Below are positions 27,319 to 35,811 of a stretch of 64,000 nt of DNA, piece after piece. Position 1 is the first letter of the stretch, and each line of letters starts with the position of its first letter. This stretch comes from Fluviicola sp. Its GTDB lineage: Bacteria; Bacteroidota; Bacteroidia; Flavobacteriales_D; Crocinitomicaceae. The notes under the pieces were generated by a model that was not told the DNA's origin, did no database searches, and saw only the letters and a program-made list of their open reading frames with translations. A program made the translations under genes and the position numbers. The stretch lies in contig JAGOAZ010000001.1 in NCBI GenBank assembly GCA_017983675.1, positions 260,634-324,633 on the forward strand, written 5' to 3'.

Positions 27319-28356
27319 ATGAAATTTCAGAACGATTTAATCTTGCGAGCTGCGCAAGGACAACCCATAGAACGATATCCAGTTTGGTTAATGCGTCAAG
27401 CTGGTCGTATTTTACCCGAATACCGTGCCGTTCGTGCTAGTGTAAGTGGATTTAAGGAATTAGTAGAAACACCAGCTTTAGCTGCAGAAGTAACCATTCA
27501 GCCTGTTGATTTATTAGGTGTTGATGCTGCAATTATTTTTTCTGACATTTTAGTTGTTCCAGAAGCAATGAATGTGCCTTACGAAATGGTTGAGAAAAGA
27601 GGACCATGGTTTCCTCATACGATTCGCTCTGCTGAACAAGCAAAACGCATGGAGGTCAATTTCGATGTGGAAGATCGTTTGGGGTATGTATTGGAAGCGA
27701 TAAAAATCACTGTAAAAGAATTGAATGGACGCGTTCCATTGATTGGTTTTGCTGGTGCTCCGTGGACAATCTTTTGTTACATGGTTGAAGGAAGCGGTTC
27801 CAAAACATTCAGCGAAGCGCGAAAAATGTTGTACACGGATCCAACTTTGGCACACCAATTGTTACAAGGAATTACAGATGTAACGATTGCGTATTTGAAA
27901 GCGCAAGTAAAAGCAGGTGTAAGCATGGTACAAGTTTTTGATTCATGGGCTGGAATTTTAGGAACGGAGCAATACGCAACGTTTTCTTTACCTTATTTGA
28001 AACAAATTGCTGCAGCTATCAATGATGTTCCAGTAACACTTTTCTCAAAAGGAGCAATTACTTCAATCCCAGCAATTGCTGCATTAGACTGTAATACAGT
28101 TGGTTTGGATTGGAACATGGACATGCCAACAATGCGCGCTTTGGTGGGTGATAATAAAACATTGCAAGGTAATTTAGATCCGTGCGCTTTGTATGGTTCT
28201 GATAAAAATATTGAGAACGAAACAATAAAAATGTTACATTCGTTCAACAATAATCAACGTCATATTGTAAATTTGGGTCATGGAGTTTACCCTGATGTTG
28301 ATCCTGAAAAGGTAAAAACGTTTATTAAAACAGTAAAATCGTATGAAATTAACTAG
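27319..28356 (+). CDS. hemE: Uroporphyrinogen decarboxylase
   Basis: 345 residues. Decarboxylates uroporphyrinogen III to coproporphyrinogen III in heme synthesis. N-terminal [16 protein letters not shown] near 22-37 (conserved substrate loop) and C-terminal [15 protein letters not shown] near 321-335. Full length. No other heme genes in the window. Confidence 0.95.
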   Translation: MKFQNDLILRAAQGQPIERYPVWLMRQAGRILPEYRAVRASVSGFKELVETPALAAEVTIQPVDLLGVDAAIIFSDILVVPEAMNVPYEMVEKRGPWFPHTIRSAEQAKRMEVNFDVEDRLGYVLEAIKITVKELNGRVPLIGFAGAPWTIFCYMVEGSGSKTFSEARKMLYTDPTLAHQLLQGITDVTIAYLKAQVKAGVSMVQVFDSWAGILGTEQYATFSLPYLKQIAAAINDVPVTLFSKGAITSIPAIAALDCNTVGLDWNMDMPTMRALVGDNKTLQGNLDPCALYGSDKNIENETIKMLHSFNNNQRHIVNLGHGVYPDVDPEKVKTFIKTVKSYEIN

Positions 28357-28357
28357 T

Positions 28358-29536
28358 ATGAAAATGAAAAATATCGCATTAGCTTTTACGCTTTTAACAA
28401 GTGCATTTGGTGCATTCGCGCAAGAAGGCGAAAATTTAGTTGATAACGGAGGATTCGAATCCGTATCAGGAAAACCAAAGAAAATGGGACAAATTGATTT
28501 AGCAACAGGTTGGTATTCACCAACTGGAGCTCCAGCTGATTTGTTCTTGAAAAATTCAAAAGTTCCTGTTATAGCTGCACCTATTAGCTTGTACGGAAAT
28601 GAAGATCCAAAAGAAGGTGAAAACTATGCTGGAATTGTTGCGTATTCGTACCAAGACAAAATGGCCCGTACGTACATCACAATGCGTTTAACAACTTCGT
28701 TGAAAAAAGGAATGAAGTATTGTGTTTCATTTAACGTATCGTTGGCAGAAGCTTCAAAATACGCATGTAATCAAATTGGCGCAAATTTATCAAAAACAGA
28801 TTTTGGAACAGACACAAAATCTTCTATCATCGATAAAGCAGATGTATTGAATCCGACTAACAAGATTTTCAATGCGATGTTTGGTTGGGAAAAAATTTGT
28901 GGAACATTTATCGCTGAAGGAAACGAAAAGTTTATCACTATCGGGAACTTTGAGAAAAATGAAAACACGAAAAACGAGCCGAATAAAAAAGCAAAAGACA
29001 ACAAGTTCACGCCAATTATCGCAGCGTATTATTTCATCGATGATGTATCGGTTACATTAATCTCTGATGGTGGAACATGCGATTGTGGTGTAGCTGTTGC
29101 AGATCCAAACAAATTCTCCAACACGATTTATCAAAAACAAGTAGTTGTGAATGAGAAAATGTCTCCAAAACAACGTATCGAAGCACAATCATTGTTCTTT
29201 GCTTTCGGAAAAGACCGTTTTACTCCACCAGCAACTGCATCTTTGGAATTAATCGCTGCAGAATTAAAAGCAAATCCTGCTTTAACAATTACGGTAACTG
29301 GATACTGTAACCAAAAAGAAGATTCAGTCGCTACGAAAAAACCTGCTTTTGCAAACATGGATACGAAACGTGCTGAAGCAGTCAAAGCATTTTTAGTAAG
29401 CAAAGGAATTGATGCGAAACGTATTACAACAATTGGTAGTAGTTTCAAAGTAGAAAACGAAGCAGAAATTAGAGAAGAAGACGACGAAGACTTGAAAATG
29501 GCAAAAAATCGCCGTGTGACGTTCATCGTTAAGTAA
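28358..29536 (+). CDS. OmpA-family protein with carbohydrate-binding-like N-terminus
   Basis: 392 residues from the ATG at 28358, 1 bp after the hemE stop. Signal peptide (MKMKNIALAFTLLTSAFGAFA). The middle part (ENLVDNGGFESV, TGWYSPTGAPADLF, YFIDDVSVTLI near 230) resembles the beta-sandwich found before OmpA domains in Bacteroidota. The C-terminal 115 residues are an OmpA peptidoglycan-binding domain: FAFGKDRFTPP, ITVTGYCNQKE, MDTKRAEAVKAFLVSKGI, NRRVTFIVK. Likely an outer-membrane-anchored, wall-binding protein. Followed by a terminator. Confidence 0.88.
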   Translation: MKMKNIALAFTLLTSAFGAFAQEGENLVDNGGFESVSGKPKKMGQIDLATGWYSPTGAPADLFLKNSKVPVIAAPISLYGNEDPKEGENYAGIVAYSYQDKMARTYITMRLTTSLKKGMKYCVSFNVSLAEASKYACNQIGANLSKTDFGTDTKSSIIDKADVLNPTNKIFNAMFGWEKICGTFIAEGNEKFITIGNFEKNENTKNEPNKKAKDNKFTPIIAAYYFIDDVSVTLISDGGTCDCGVAVADPNKFSNTIYQKQVVVNEKMSPKQRIEAQSLFFAFGKDRFTPPATASLELIAAELKANPALTITVTGYCNQKEDSVATKKPAFANMDTKRAEAVKAFLVSKGIDAKRITTIGSSFKVENEAEIREEDDEDLKMAKNRRVTFIVK

Positions 29537-29557
29537 TTCAATCGAACAAGTATAGTA

Positions 29558-29586
29558 AAGCCTCAGGAAACTGGGGCTTCTTTTTT
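29558..29586 (+). terminator. Intrinsic terminator after the OmpA gene
   Basis: Stem AAGCCTCAG (29558-29566) with CTGGGGCTT (29571-29579), loop GAAA, one T-G pair, then CTTTTTT (29580-29586). Confidence 0.9.
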
Positions 29587-29595
29587 GAATAGCAA

Positions 29596-29829
29596 ATGAA
29601 CATGTTTCCAATTTTTAGAAAATTAGAAAATTTTGATCGGTATTATAAAATTATTGATGAACGAACTTTTGTCGAATTGTACAAACAAAGTGGCGTTTGG
29701 AAAGAACAACGAATCAAAGCAGAGCAATATCCAGAAATATTGCGCATTCAAGACATGATAGCGTGCAACTTTCATTATGTAGCGCTAACAACTGAAGAAA
29801 TAATAACTTTATTTTCAATAACAAAATGA
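29596..29829 (+). CDS. Small hypothetical protein
   Basis: 77 residues, soluble, no signal peptide. Charged and aromatic with a helical C-terminal half (CNFHYVALTTEEIITLFSI). The stop overlaps the ATG of the following membrane protein (ATGA), which supports that it is a real translated gene. No recognisable family. The gene follows the OmpA terminator by 10 bp, so it needs its own promoter. Confidence 0.6.
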   Translation: MNMFPIFRKLENFDRYYKIIDERTFVELYKQSGVWKEQRIKAEQYPEILRIQDMIACNFHYVALTTEEIITLFSITK

Positions 29830-30158
29830 AAAAGAAAATAACAACTAATCCGTTCCTGATTAGCACCTTAATTTTTGTATTATTAGCACTTGTTTGTACT
29901 GTGTTTACGATTCCCATGTATGATGGAGTATATCGCTATGAAAAAGCATTGTTTTTGGTGGAACACGAAGGGAAAGTTGCATTGCGCTTTTTATTGGGGT
30001 TGGATTTAGAAACGGTGCAACTAAATAACATAACACCACAAATTCACTTGAAACCAATTGGCTACGTGCTTTTTGTTTTAATTCACATTGGATTACCAGT
30101 TCTAGCTGGACTGCGCGTTCATTTTGCTAACATCAAAAACAAACAAGCCGCTGAATAA
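29826..30158 (+). CDS. Small hypothetical membrane protein
   Basis: 110 residues. Two hydrophobic segments at about 10-30 and 78-98 with a soluble loop between them (YEKALFLVEHEGKVALRF). The stop overlaps the start of the EamA transporter gene (TAATG), so the three genes 29596-31072 form one transcription unit. No family recognised. Confidence 0.65.
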   Translation: MKKKITTNPFLISTLIFVLLALVCTVFTIPMYDGVYRYEKALFLVEHEGKVALRFLLGLDLETVQLNNITPQIHLKPIGYVLFVLIHIGLPVLAGLRVHFANIKNKQAAE

Positions 30159-31072
30159 TGGGGAAGGAACTCAAAAGTTGGTTGTTGCTAATATTACTCG
30201 GAGGTATTTGGGGTAGTTCTTTTTTTCTTATGAAACGAGGAATGGAAACCACATCGCATGAAGCCATTTTTTCACACACACAAGTTGCAGCGTTGCGCAT
30301 GGGGATTGCGGGCTTGGTTATGTTGCCTTTTGGTTTAGTTGTTTTACGAAAAATTAATTCGTGGAAGGTAGCGCTTGCATTAACAGTGGTAGGACTGTTC
30401 GGTAATTTTATTCCAGCATTTTTATTCACGTTCTCTGAAACGAAACTGAGTTCTGGTTTAGCGGGGATGTTGAATAGTTTCACACCTATATTTACCTTGT
30501 TAATCAGTTGGCTGGTCTTTAAAAATAAGTTAGTTGTTCGTCAAGTTATTGGATTAATCATTGCTTTTGTTGGTATGCTTTTTCTGGTTGGAATATTCAA
30601 TCAAGTATCCGTTGCAATTAGTTGGCCACATGTTGGTGCGATTATTCTTGCTACCATTATGTATGGAACAAGTTTGAATACGATCAAGCAATTTTTGGGA
30701 CATTTAAAATCATGGGAAATAACAGCACTAGCATTTACAATATTAGCGTTACCTTCCTGGTTTACAGTAGCCAAAACTGGTGTTTTTAGCACTATAGCAA
30801 CGAATCAATTTGCTTGGCAAGGATTGTTTTACATTACGATTTTAAGTGTAATTGGCACTTGTTTGGCCTTGGTGTTGTTCAATCAAATCATTGCGTATAA
30901 ATCAGCTATTTTTGCTAGTTCTGTGACGTATTTCATTCCAGTTGTTGCTGTAATCATCGGTTTGATATTCCTTCATGAAACGTTTTATTCGTCACAAATC
31001 ATCGGAATGGTTTTCGTTATTGCTGGGGTATTGGTGACCAATTTAAGTACGTCGAAACACTCAGAGAAGTAA
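30158..31072 (+). CDS. EamA/DMT-superfamily permease
   Basis: 304 residues with about ten hydrophobic segments and an internal duplication of the EamA domain. N-terminal LLLILLGGIWGSSFFLMKRG near 7-26, and the second half YITILSVIGTCLALVLFNQIIAYKSA near 225-250 (landmarks only). Inner-membrane exporter or importer of a small metabolite; substrate not predictable. Convergent with the next gene. Confidence 0.88.
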   Translation: MGKELKSWLLLILLGGIWGSSFFLMKRGMETTSHEAIFSHTQVAALRMGIAGLVMLPFGLVVLRKINSWKVALALTVVGLFGNFIPAFLFTFSETKLSSGLAGMLNSFTPIFTLLISWLVFKNKLVVRQVIGLIIAFVGMLFLVGIFNQVSVAISWPHVGAIILATIMYGTSLNTIKQFLGHLKSWEITALAFTILALPSWFTVAKTGVFSTIATNQFAWQGLFYITILSVIGTCLALVLFNQIIAYKSAIFASSVTYFIPVVAVIIGLIFLHETFYSSQIIGMVFVIAGVLVTNLSTSKHSEK

Positions 31073-31077
31073 TGGTG

Positions 31078-31644
31078 TTATGGTAATGCTTTGTATGCCT
31101 CAATCCAGTTGGGGTCAGAAGCATCGCGCAACAAGTTCCAGAAATTGGTATCTACAATGTATTCAAAATCAAGTTGCTTGAAATGGTAGCGTTGACTCAA
31201 ATAAATTTCTTGTGTTGCGGAAGGTTTGTACAAGCCTTTGCTCCAACCTTTTTCTTTACCGTTTTGGTAAGGAAAATCTGACCAACGCAATTTCCACAAA
31301 CTATCAAAAACGGGACAACTAGTTTGCGTTAATTGCAATTGTTTGTTTTTGTAAACGCCTCCATTTATTCCTTCAACTTCAAACAAATTCTGTTGTTTAG
31401 GATTAAAGTGACTGGGCCATTCTCCCGAAATAATTTTTATAAAATCTGCAGTATTGTAGCTTCTTTTTTCCCGTAAAACACCGTATCCCGAATAACGCAA
31501 TGCGATAAAACTCGTCAATTGTGAATTTGGCCCCATGGCAATTCGAACACCAAAGCAGATTTTGTCGGGAGGAATTTCCCGATAGTTTTGTACACTTATC
31601 GTACAAATGCAGCAGAGCAATATGAATAGTAGTTGTTTTGTCAC
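31078..31644 (-). CDS. Hypothetical exported protein
   Basis: 188 residues. Signal peptide MTKQLLFILLCCICTISVQ. The rest has an alpha/beta character with conserved-looking SGYGVLREKRSYNTADFIKI and CPVFDSLWKLRWSDFPYQ. I recognise no family. Gene is single, minus strand. Confidence 0.65.
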   Translation of the reverse strand: MTKQLLFILLCCICTISVQNYREIPPDKICFGVRIAMGPNSQLTSFIALRYSGYGVLREKRSYNTADFIKIISGEWPSHFNPKQQNLFEVEGINGGVYKNKQLQLTQTSCPVFDSLWKLRWSDFPYQNGKEKGWSKGLYKPSATQEIYLSQRYHFKQLDFEYIVDTNFWNLLRDASDPNWIEAYKALP

Positions 31645-31694
31645 ACTGTAATTTAATACGTTTTACCGAATTAAAAGCAGAAAATGAACAAAAC

Positions 31695-31889
31695 TTATTT
31701 TTTGCGAAACAAAAAGTAGGAAATAATGATTAATAGGGTGAGATAAGCAGTGATAATCCACCAGTTTTGAACCAAAAAAACAAGTACAAGGGTGGCGGGG
31801 ATGGCAAAAATTGCCAATAAATGAAATTTCCCTTGATGTTTTGGCGAATTAGTCAAAGCGAATAACTTTTTCTGGCATGACAACTGCAT
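31695..31889 (-). CDS. Small hypothetical membrane protein
   Basis: 64 residues with two hydrophobic segments (about 23-40 and 42-60) and a basic end (LFRKK). The only ATG places its start 41 bp inside the end of the 5-formyl-THF cyclo-ligase gene; this overlap is unusual and a non-ATG start closer to 31850 is possible. The membrane pattern is good, but the gene is not proven. Confidence 0.5.
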   Translation of the reverse strand: MQLSCQKKLFALTNSPKHQGKFHLLAIFAIPATLVLVFLVQNWWIITAYLTLLIIISYFLFRKK

Positions 31890-32415
31890 TCAGTCGAATG
31901 TCAGTAGGAAGGACGTCGGAAATAGTTGTTTCTAAATCGAAGTAATGCAAGCCAATGAATTGACAATTGGGTGCACAACGTTTCAAGAATCGATCATAGA
32001 ATCCTTGTCCATAACCAACACGATTCCCTTTTTTATCAATTGCTAACAATGGTACAAATACGATATCAAATTTATCCGCAGCAACGACTTTTCCTTTTTT
32101 TGGTTCAGGAATTCCCTTTTCGTTCAATTCCAACTGATCGGTATGTTCGAAAAGGTAATGTTTTAAATCGTTGGTTTCAAAGTTCGCTTTTGGGATGGCA
32201 ACAGTTGCACCAACATTTTTAGCACGTTCCCACAGCAAATACGTATTGATTTCAAATTGACGTTCGATAGGCAAAAAAAGGGAAATAGTTTTTTCAGACA
32301 ATTGAAAATGAGTCAAAGCTTGTTCAATAATCATTTCAGATAATTTTTCAAGCTCTCCTGGTGCCAATTGTCGACGTAAATCGCGGTATTTTTCTCGTAA
32401 ACGTTGCTTATCCAT
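31849..32415 (-). CDS. 5-formyltetrahydrofolate cyclo-ligase
   Basis: 188 residues. ATP-dependent conversion of 5-formyl-THF to methenyl-THF (MTHFS/YgfA family). Substrate-binding FVPLLAIDKKGNRVGYGQGFYDRFL near 120-144 (glycine-rich core GYGQGFYDR) and ATP-side LFLPIERQFEINT near 46-58. Known symbols for this family vary (fau, ygfA), so none is assigned. Confidence 0.93.
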   Translation of the reverse strand: MDKQRLREKYRDLRRQLAPGELEKLSEMIIEQALTHFQLSEKTISLFLPIERQFEINTYLLWERAKNVGATVAIPKANFETNDLKHYLFEHTDQLELNEKGIPEPKKGKVVAADKFDIVFVPLLAIDKKGNRVGYGQGFYDRFLKRCAPNCQFIGLHYFDLETTISDVLPTDIRLNAVVMPEKVIRFD

Positions 32416-32564
32416 CGTTAAACTTATAGCTGTGTTGTTGTGTTGTGAAACAAGTCGCTAAATTACAAAATACAACCAATATTATTCATAAAAAAAGTTT
32501 ATAATATCTATAATAAATTAACATAATTAATGCCTTTATTTCATTGCTGTTACTCGAATTGTGC

Positions 32565-32572
32565 TATTTTTG
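32565..32572 (+). promoter_or_regulatory. -7 element before the small SulP-upstream gene
   Basis: TATTTTTG, 4 bp before the GTG at 32577. Confidence 0.5.
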
Positions 32573-32576
32573 TTCG

Positions 32577-32906
32577 GTGAAAAAATGGATAAAATTAATT
32601 GCGTTTACTTGTTTACTTGCTGTTGTGAGTAATGTAAGTGCGGTTTTTGTGTCTACTTTTTTTGCAATCGATGATCAAGAAATCAGTTTTAATCTAAACG
32701 AAGAGGATAACGAATCTGATTCAGAAACTGATTTAAAATTAACAGATGAATTAACGAAAGATTTTTTGTTAACGACTCGCTTGAATGAACAATCCATCTT
32801 TTCGACACATGCATTCAATAAACAAACGTGTTATTTTACGCATGCAACGAATTATTCATTTCTCTACCAATCCACCATTGATTATCCCCCTGAAAATATT
32901 TGTTAG
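32577..32906 (+). CDS. Small secreted or membrane-anchored protein upstream of SulP
   Basis: 109 residues if started at the GTG at 32577 (VKKWIKLIAFTCLLAVVSNV), which gives a signal-type leader and fits the promoter just upstream. The mature part is strongly acidic (EEDNESDSETD) and then Thr/Phe rich. It lies 33 bp before the SulP transporter gene and is likely on the same transcript. No family recognised. Confidence 0.55.
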   Translation: MKKWIKLIAFTCLLAVVSNVSAVFVSTFFAIDDQEISFNLNEEDNESDSETDLKLTDELTKDFLLTTRLNEQSIFSTHAFNKQTCYFTHATNYSFLYQSTIDYPPENIC

Positions 32907-32939
32907 CATCAACAAGATAATAACAAATACTTTTCAAAT

Positions 32940-34484
32940 ATGAACTTTTTTTCAAAGACTTGGAAGCAAGATTTACCTGCTGGTCTCGTCGTTTTTTTAG
33001 TAGCTGTTCCCTTGTGTTTGGGAATCGCTTTGGCATCTGAAGCTCCAGTTTTTTCTGGGTTAATAGCAGGAATAATTGGTGGAGTTGTAGTCGGAATATT
33101 CTCTGGATCTGCCATCGGTGTTTCAGGTCCTGCTGCAGGTTTAGCTGCAATTGTTGCTACGGCATTGCACGATTTCCAATCGCTATACACCAACCCCTTC
33201 GAAGTATTTCTTTCTGCAGTAGTTTTGGCAGGATTGATTCAACTGATTTTCGGTGTTGTACGTTTAGGAATCATTTCATCGTTTTTCCCAAATGCTGTCA
33301 TTAAAGGAATGCTTTCTGCAATTGGTTTATTAATTGTGTTCAAACAATTTCCACACGCAGTCGGTTACGATGCCGATTTTGAAGGAGATGAAGCATTTTT
33401 TCAATCCGACGGACATAATACCTTTTCTGAAATCATCTACAGTTTGAATTATATCTCCATCGCCGCAGTGATCATCTTTTGTGTTTCAATGGTGTTATTA
33501 TTGGTGTGGGATACAAAACGGATACAAACAACGTTGCTGCGTTTTATTCCTGGACCATTGGTTGTTGTATTGGTAGGTATTTTATTGACTTTGGGAATGG
33601 AAGGAAGTAGCATCGCATTGAGTATCGATCACCGTGTCAATTTGGGGATTGAAGGAAAATCACTCATGCAATTGATGACTTTTCCTGATTTCACTCATGT
33701 ATTATCAAGCAAAGTAGTCATTGTAGCAATAACCATCGCTATTGTGGCAAGTGTCGAAACATTGTTGAGTGTAGATGCTGCCGATAAATTAGATCCACTC
33801 AAACGAACAACTAATGGCAATCGTGAATTGTTTGCACAAGGAATTGGAAATGTGTTTTCAGGTTTCATAGGAGGATTACCAATTACACAAGTTGTCGTTC
33901 GTTCGTCAGCAAATGTTAATGCTGGAGGAGTTTCAAAAGGCGCAACTATTGTACACGGATTGTTGATTGCTGTTACATGTTTGACAATCCCCTTTGTTTT
34001 TAGCTATGTTCCTTTTGCTTCACTAGCTGCAATTTTGGTCTTAGTGGGCTATAAACTAGCTAAACCAAGTATTTTTAAAACTGTTTACAAAGCAAGTAAA
34101 AAAGAATTTTTCATTTTTGCAGTTACGATTATTGCTATATTATTGACGGATCTTTTGAAAGGGATCATGCTTGGAATGTTGATTTCATTTTTGATTATTC
34201 TCTTTCATGCGAACAAAGTAAATCGTCAGAATTTCTTTAAAAAAGCTTATCAAATCAAAAGAAACAACAATGGTTTAGAACTGTTTTTTTTAGAAAATGT
34301 CACCTTTTTAAGTAAAACTGCCATTCAAAAAATACTAGCTAAAATTAAACCGAACACCACGTTTACCATTAATAAGTCACGCACACATTATTTTTCGGCA
34401 GACATTAACGAATTAATCGTCGATTTTCAAAAAACAGCTGAATCTCGTCAAATAACACTAATTTTCATTGATAAAAAATTATAA
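32940..34484 (+). CDS. SulP-family inorganic anion transporter
   Basis: 514 residues. About ten or more membrane helices; SulP features include the QDLPAGLVVFLVAVPLCLGIA start (residues 9-29), GVSGPAAGLAAIVATAL near 60-76, and LPITQVVVRSSANVNAGG near 313-330. The C-terminal domain is short and only weakly STAS-like. The next gene, 2 bp away, encodes a beta-carbonic anhydrase, so the likely substrate is bicarbonate (compare BicA-type transporters); sulfate is the alternative. Confidence 0.87.
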   Translation: MNFFSKTWKQDLPAGLVVFLVAVPLCLGIALASEAPVFSGLIAGIIGGVVVGIFSGSAIGVSGPAAGLAAIVATALHDFQSLYTNPFEVFLSAVVLAGLIQLIFGVVRLGIISSFFPNAVIKGMLSAIGLLIVFKQFPHAVGYDADFEGDEAFFQSDGHNTFSEIIYSLNYISIAAVIIFCVSMVLLLVWDTKRIQTTLLRFIPGPLVVVLVGILLTLGMEGSSIALSIDHRVNLGIEGKSLMQLMTFPDFTHVLSSKVVIVAITIAIVASVETLLSVDAADKLDPLKRTTNGNRELFAQGIGNVFSGFIGGLPITQVVVRSSANVNAGGVSKGATIVHGLLIAVTCLTIPFVFSYVPFASLAAILVLVGYKLAKPSIFKTVYKASKKEFFIFAVTIIAILLTDLLKGIMLGMLISFLIILFHANKVNRQNFFKKAYQIKRNNNGLELFFLENVTFLSKTAIQKILAKIKPNTTFTINKSRTHYFSADINELIVDFQKTAESRQITLIFIDKKL

Positions 34485-34486
34485 TC

Positions 34487-35128
34487 ATGGACAAAATATT
34501 CGAAGGAAATAAAAAATGGATTGAAAAGATTACTGCAAGTGATCCCGAATTTTTCTCCAATTTATCGCAAGGACAAAACCCAGAATACCTATGGATTGGT
34601 TGTTCGGACAGTCGTGTTCCTGCAAACGAAATTGTTGACTTACCTCCAGGGAGTATTTTTGTTCAACGAAACATTGCAAATCAAGTAGGGAACACCGATA
34701 TGAATTTATTAAGCGTAGTTTATTACGCGGTTAAATATTTAAAAGTAAAACACATTTTGGTTGTTGGGCATTATGGTTGTGGAGGTGTACTTGCAGCGAT
34801 GAGCAACAATTCATTTGGTTTCCTTGATAACTGGTTAGTTGGTATCAAAAACGTATACAGCAAGTACCAAGATCAATTAGATGCCATTGATAATATTGAA
34901 AAAAGAGGCGATTTATTGGTCGAATTAAATGTGATGGAACAAGTGTTGAACCTTGCGAAAATCTCTTTTATTCAAGAAGAATGGGAAAATGGTGAGTTTC
35001 CTCAAATTCATGGTTTAGTATATAGCTTGAAAGACGGTGTGTTGAAAGATTTAGATAGTTCAATCAGTTCAATGGCAAAAATGCGCCCAGTATACCACTT
35101 AAACAATGAATTATTAGGAAAAAAATAA
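34487..35128 (+). CDS. Beta-class carbonic anhydrase
   Basis: 213 residues. Interconverts CO2 and bicarbonate. Zinc ligands and catalytic residues are visible: CSDSRVPANEI (Cys, and the Asp-Arg dyad) near 39-49 and HYGCGGV near 98-104. Cytoplasmic. The stop overlaps the ATG of the next gene (ATAATG). Pairs with the SulP gene for bicarbonate supply. Confidence 0.95.
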   Translation: MDKIFEGNKKWIEKITASDPEFFSNLSQGQNPEYLWIGCSDSRVPANEIVDLPPGSIFVQRNIANQVGNTDMNLLSVVYYAVKYLKVKHILVVGHYGCGGVLAAMSNNSFGFLDNWLVGIKNVYSKYQDQLDAIDNIEKRGDLLVELNVMEQVLNLAKISFIQEEWENGEFPQIHGLVYSLKDGVLKDLDSSISSMAKMRPVYHLNNELLGKK

Positions 35129-35811
35129 TGAAAACACCGTCCGTTCAACTCATTGAGCAACTCGAAACTGCATTCATTGCACAACAAAATTCAGCACGTG
35201 CTTGCGCTGTTGCAGCCTACATGAAAAATCGTTTTCCATTTTACGGAATGGAAGCGACGATTCGTAGGAACATTCAAAAACCATTTGTAGTTGCCTTAAA
35301 ATCCATGGAAAATCGTGCTCACCGTTGGGAGTTGATTCGGGATTTGTGGGCGAAAGACGAACGTGAGTTTCATTATTTTGCACAAGATTGGTTGAATACC
35401 TGGCCGAATAAATGGATGGATGAAGCGGATGCGGATGAGTTGAAATGGTTGATTTCACAACAAGCCTGGTGGGACAGTGTTGATACCATTGCTTCCAACT
35501 ATTTGGGTAAATGGGCGCAAGCATTTCCTGAAAAAGCACGCGAAACATTTGAAGAATGGCGCTACGAACCTGTGTTTTGGTTAAATAGAGCATGTTTGAT
35601 TTATCAATTGAAATTCAAAGATGCAGTCGATATTCCGTATTTAGAAAGCTTAATTGCACAACTGCTTCCCAACAAAGAGTTTTTCATTCAGAAAGCAATC
35701 GGTTGGTCCTTGCGTCAATTATCCAAGTTTCATCCCGATGAAGTGCGCCGCATTCTTGCGACCTATCCGATCAAAGGATTGGCTTACAGAGAAGCGAGTA
35801 AGTATATTTAG
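35128..35811 (+). CDS. DNA alkylation repair protein (AlkD/AlkC-like HEAT repeats)
   Basis: 227 residues, all helical. Opens with AAYMKNRFPFYGMEATIRRN near 29-48, the AlkD-family signature for the first HEAT-like repeat, then DLWAKDEREFHYFAQDWL and the helix YLESLIAQLLPNKEFFIQKAIGWSLRQLSK. AlkD proteins excise positively charged alkylated bases. Translationally coupled to the carbonic anhydrase by overlap, but there is no obvious functional link. Confidence 0.9.
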   Translation: MKTPSVQLIEQLETAFIAQQNSARACAVAAYMKNRFPFYGMEATIRRNIQKPFVVALKSMENRAHRWELIRDLWAKDEREFHYFAQDWLNTWPNKWMDEADADELKWLISQQAWWDSVDTIASNYLGKWAQAFPEKARETFEEWRYEPVFWLNRACLIYQLKFKDAVDIPYLESLIAQLLPNKEFFIQKAIGWSLRQLSKFHPDEVRRILATYPIKGLAYREASKYI

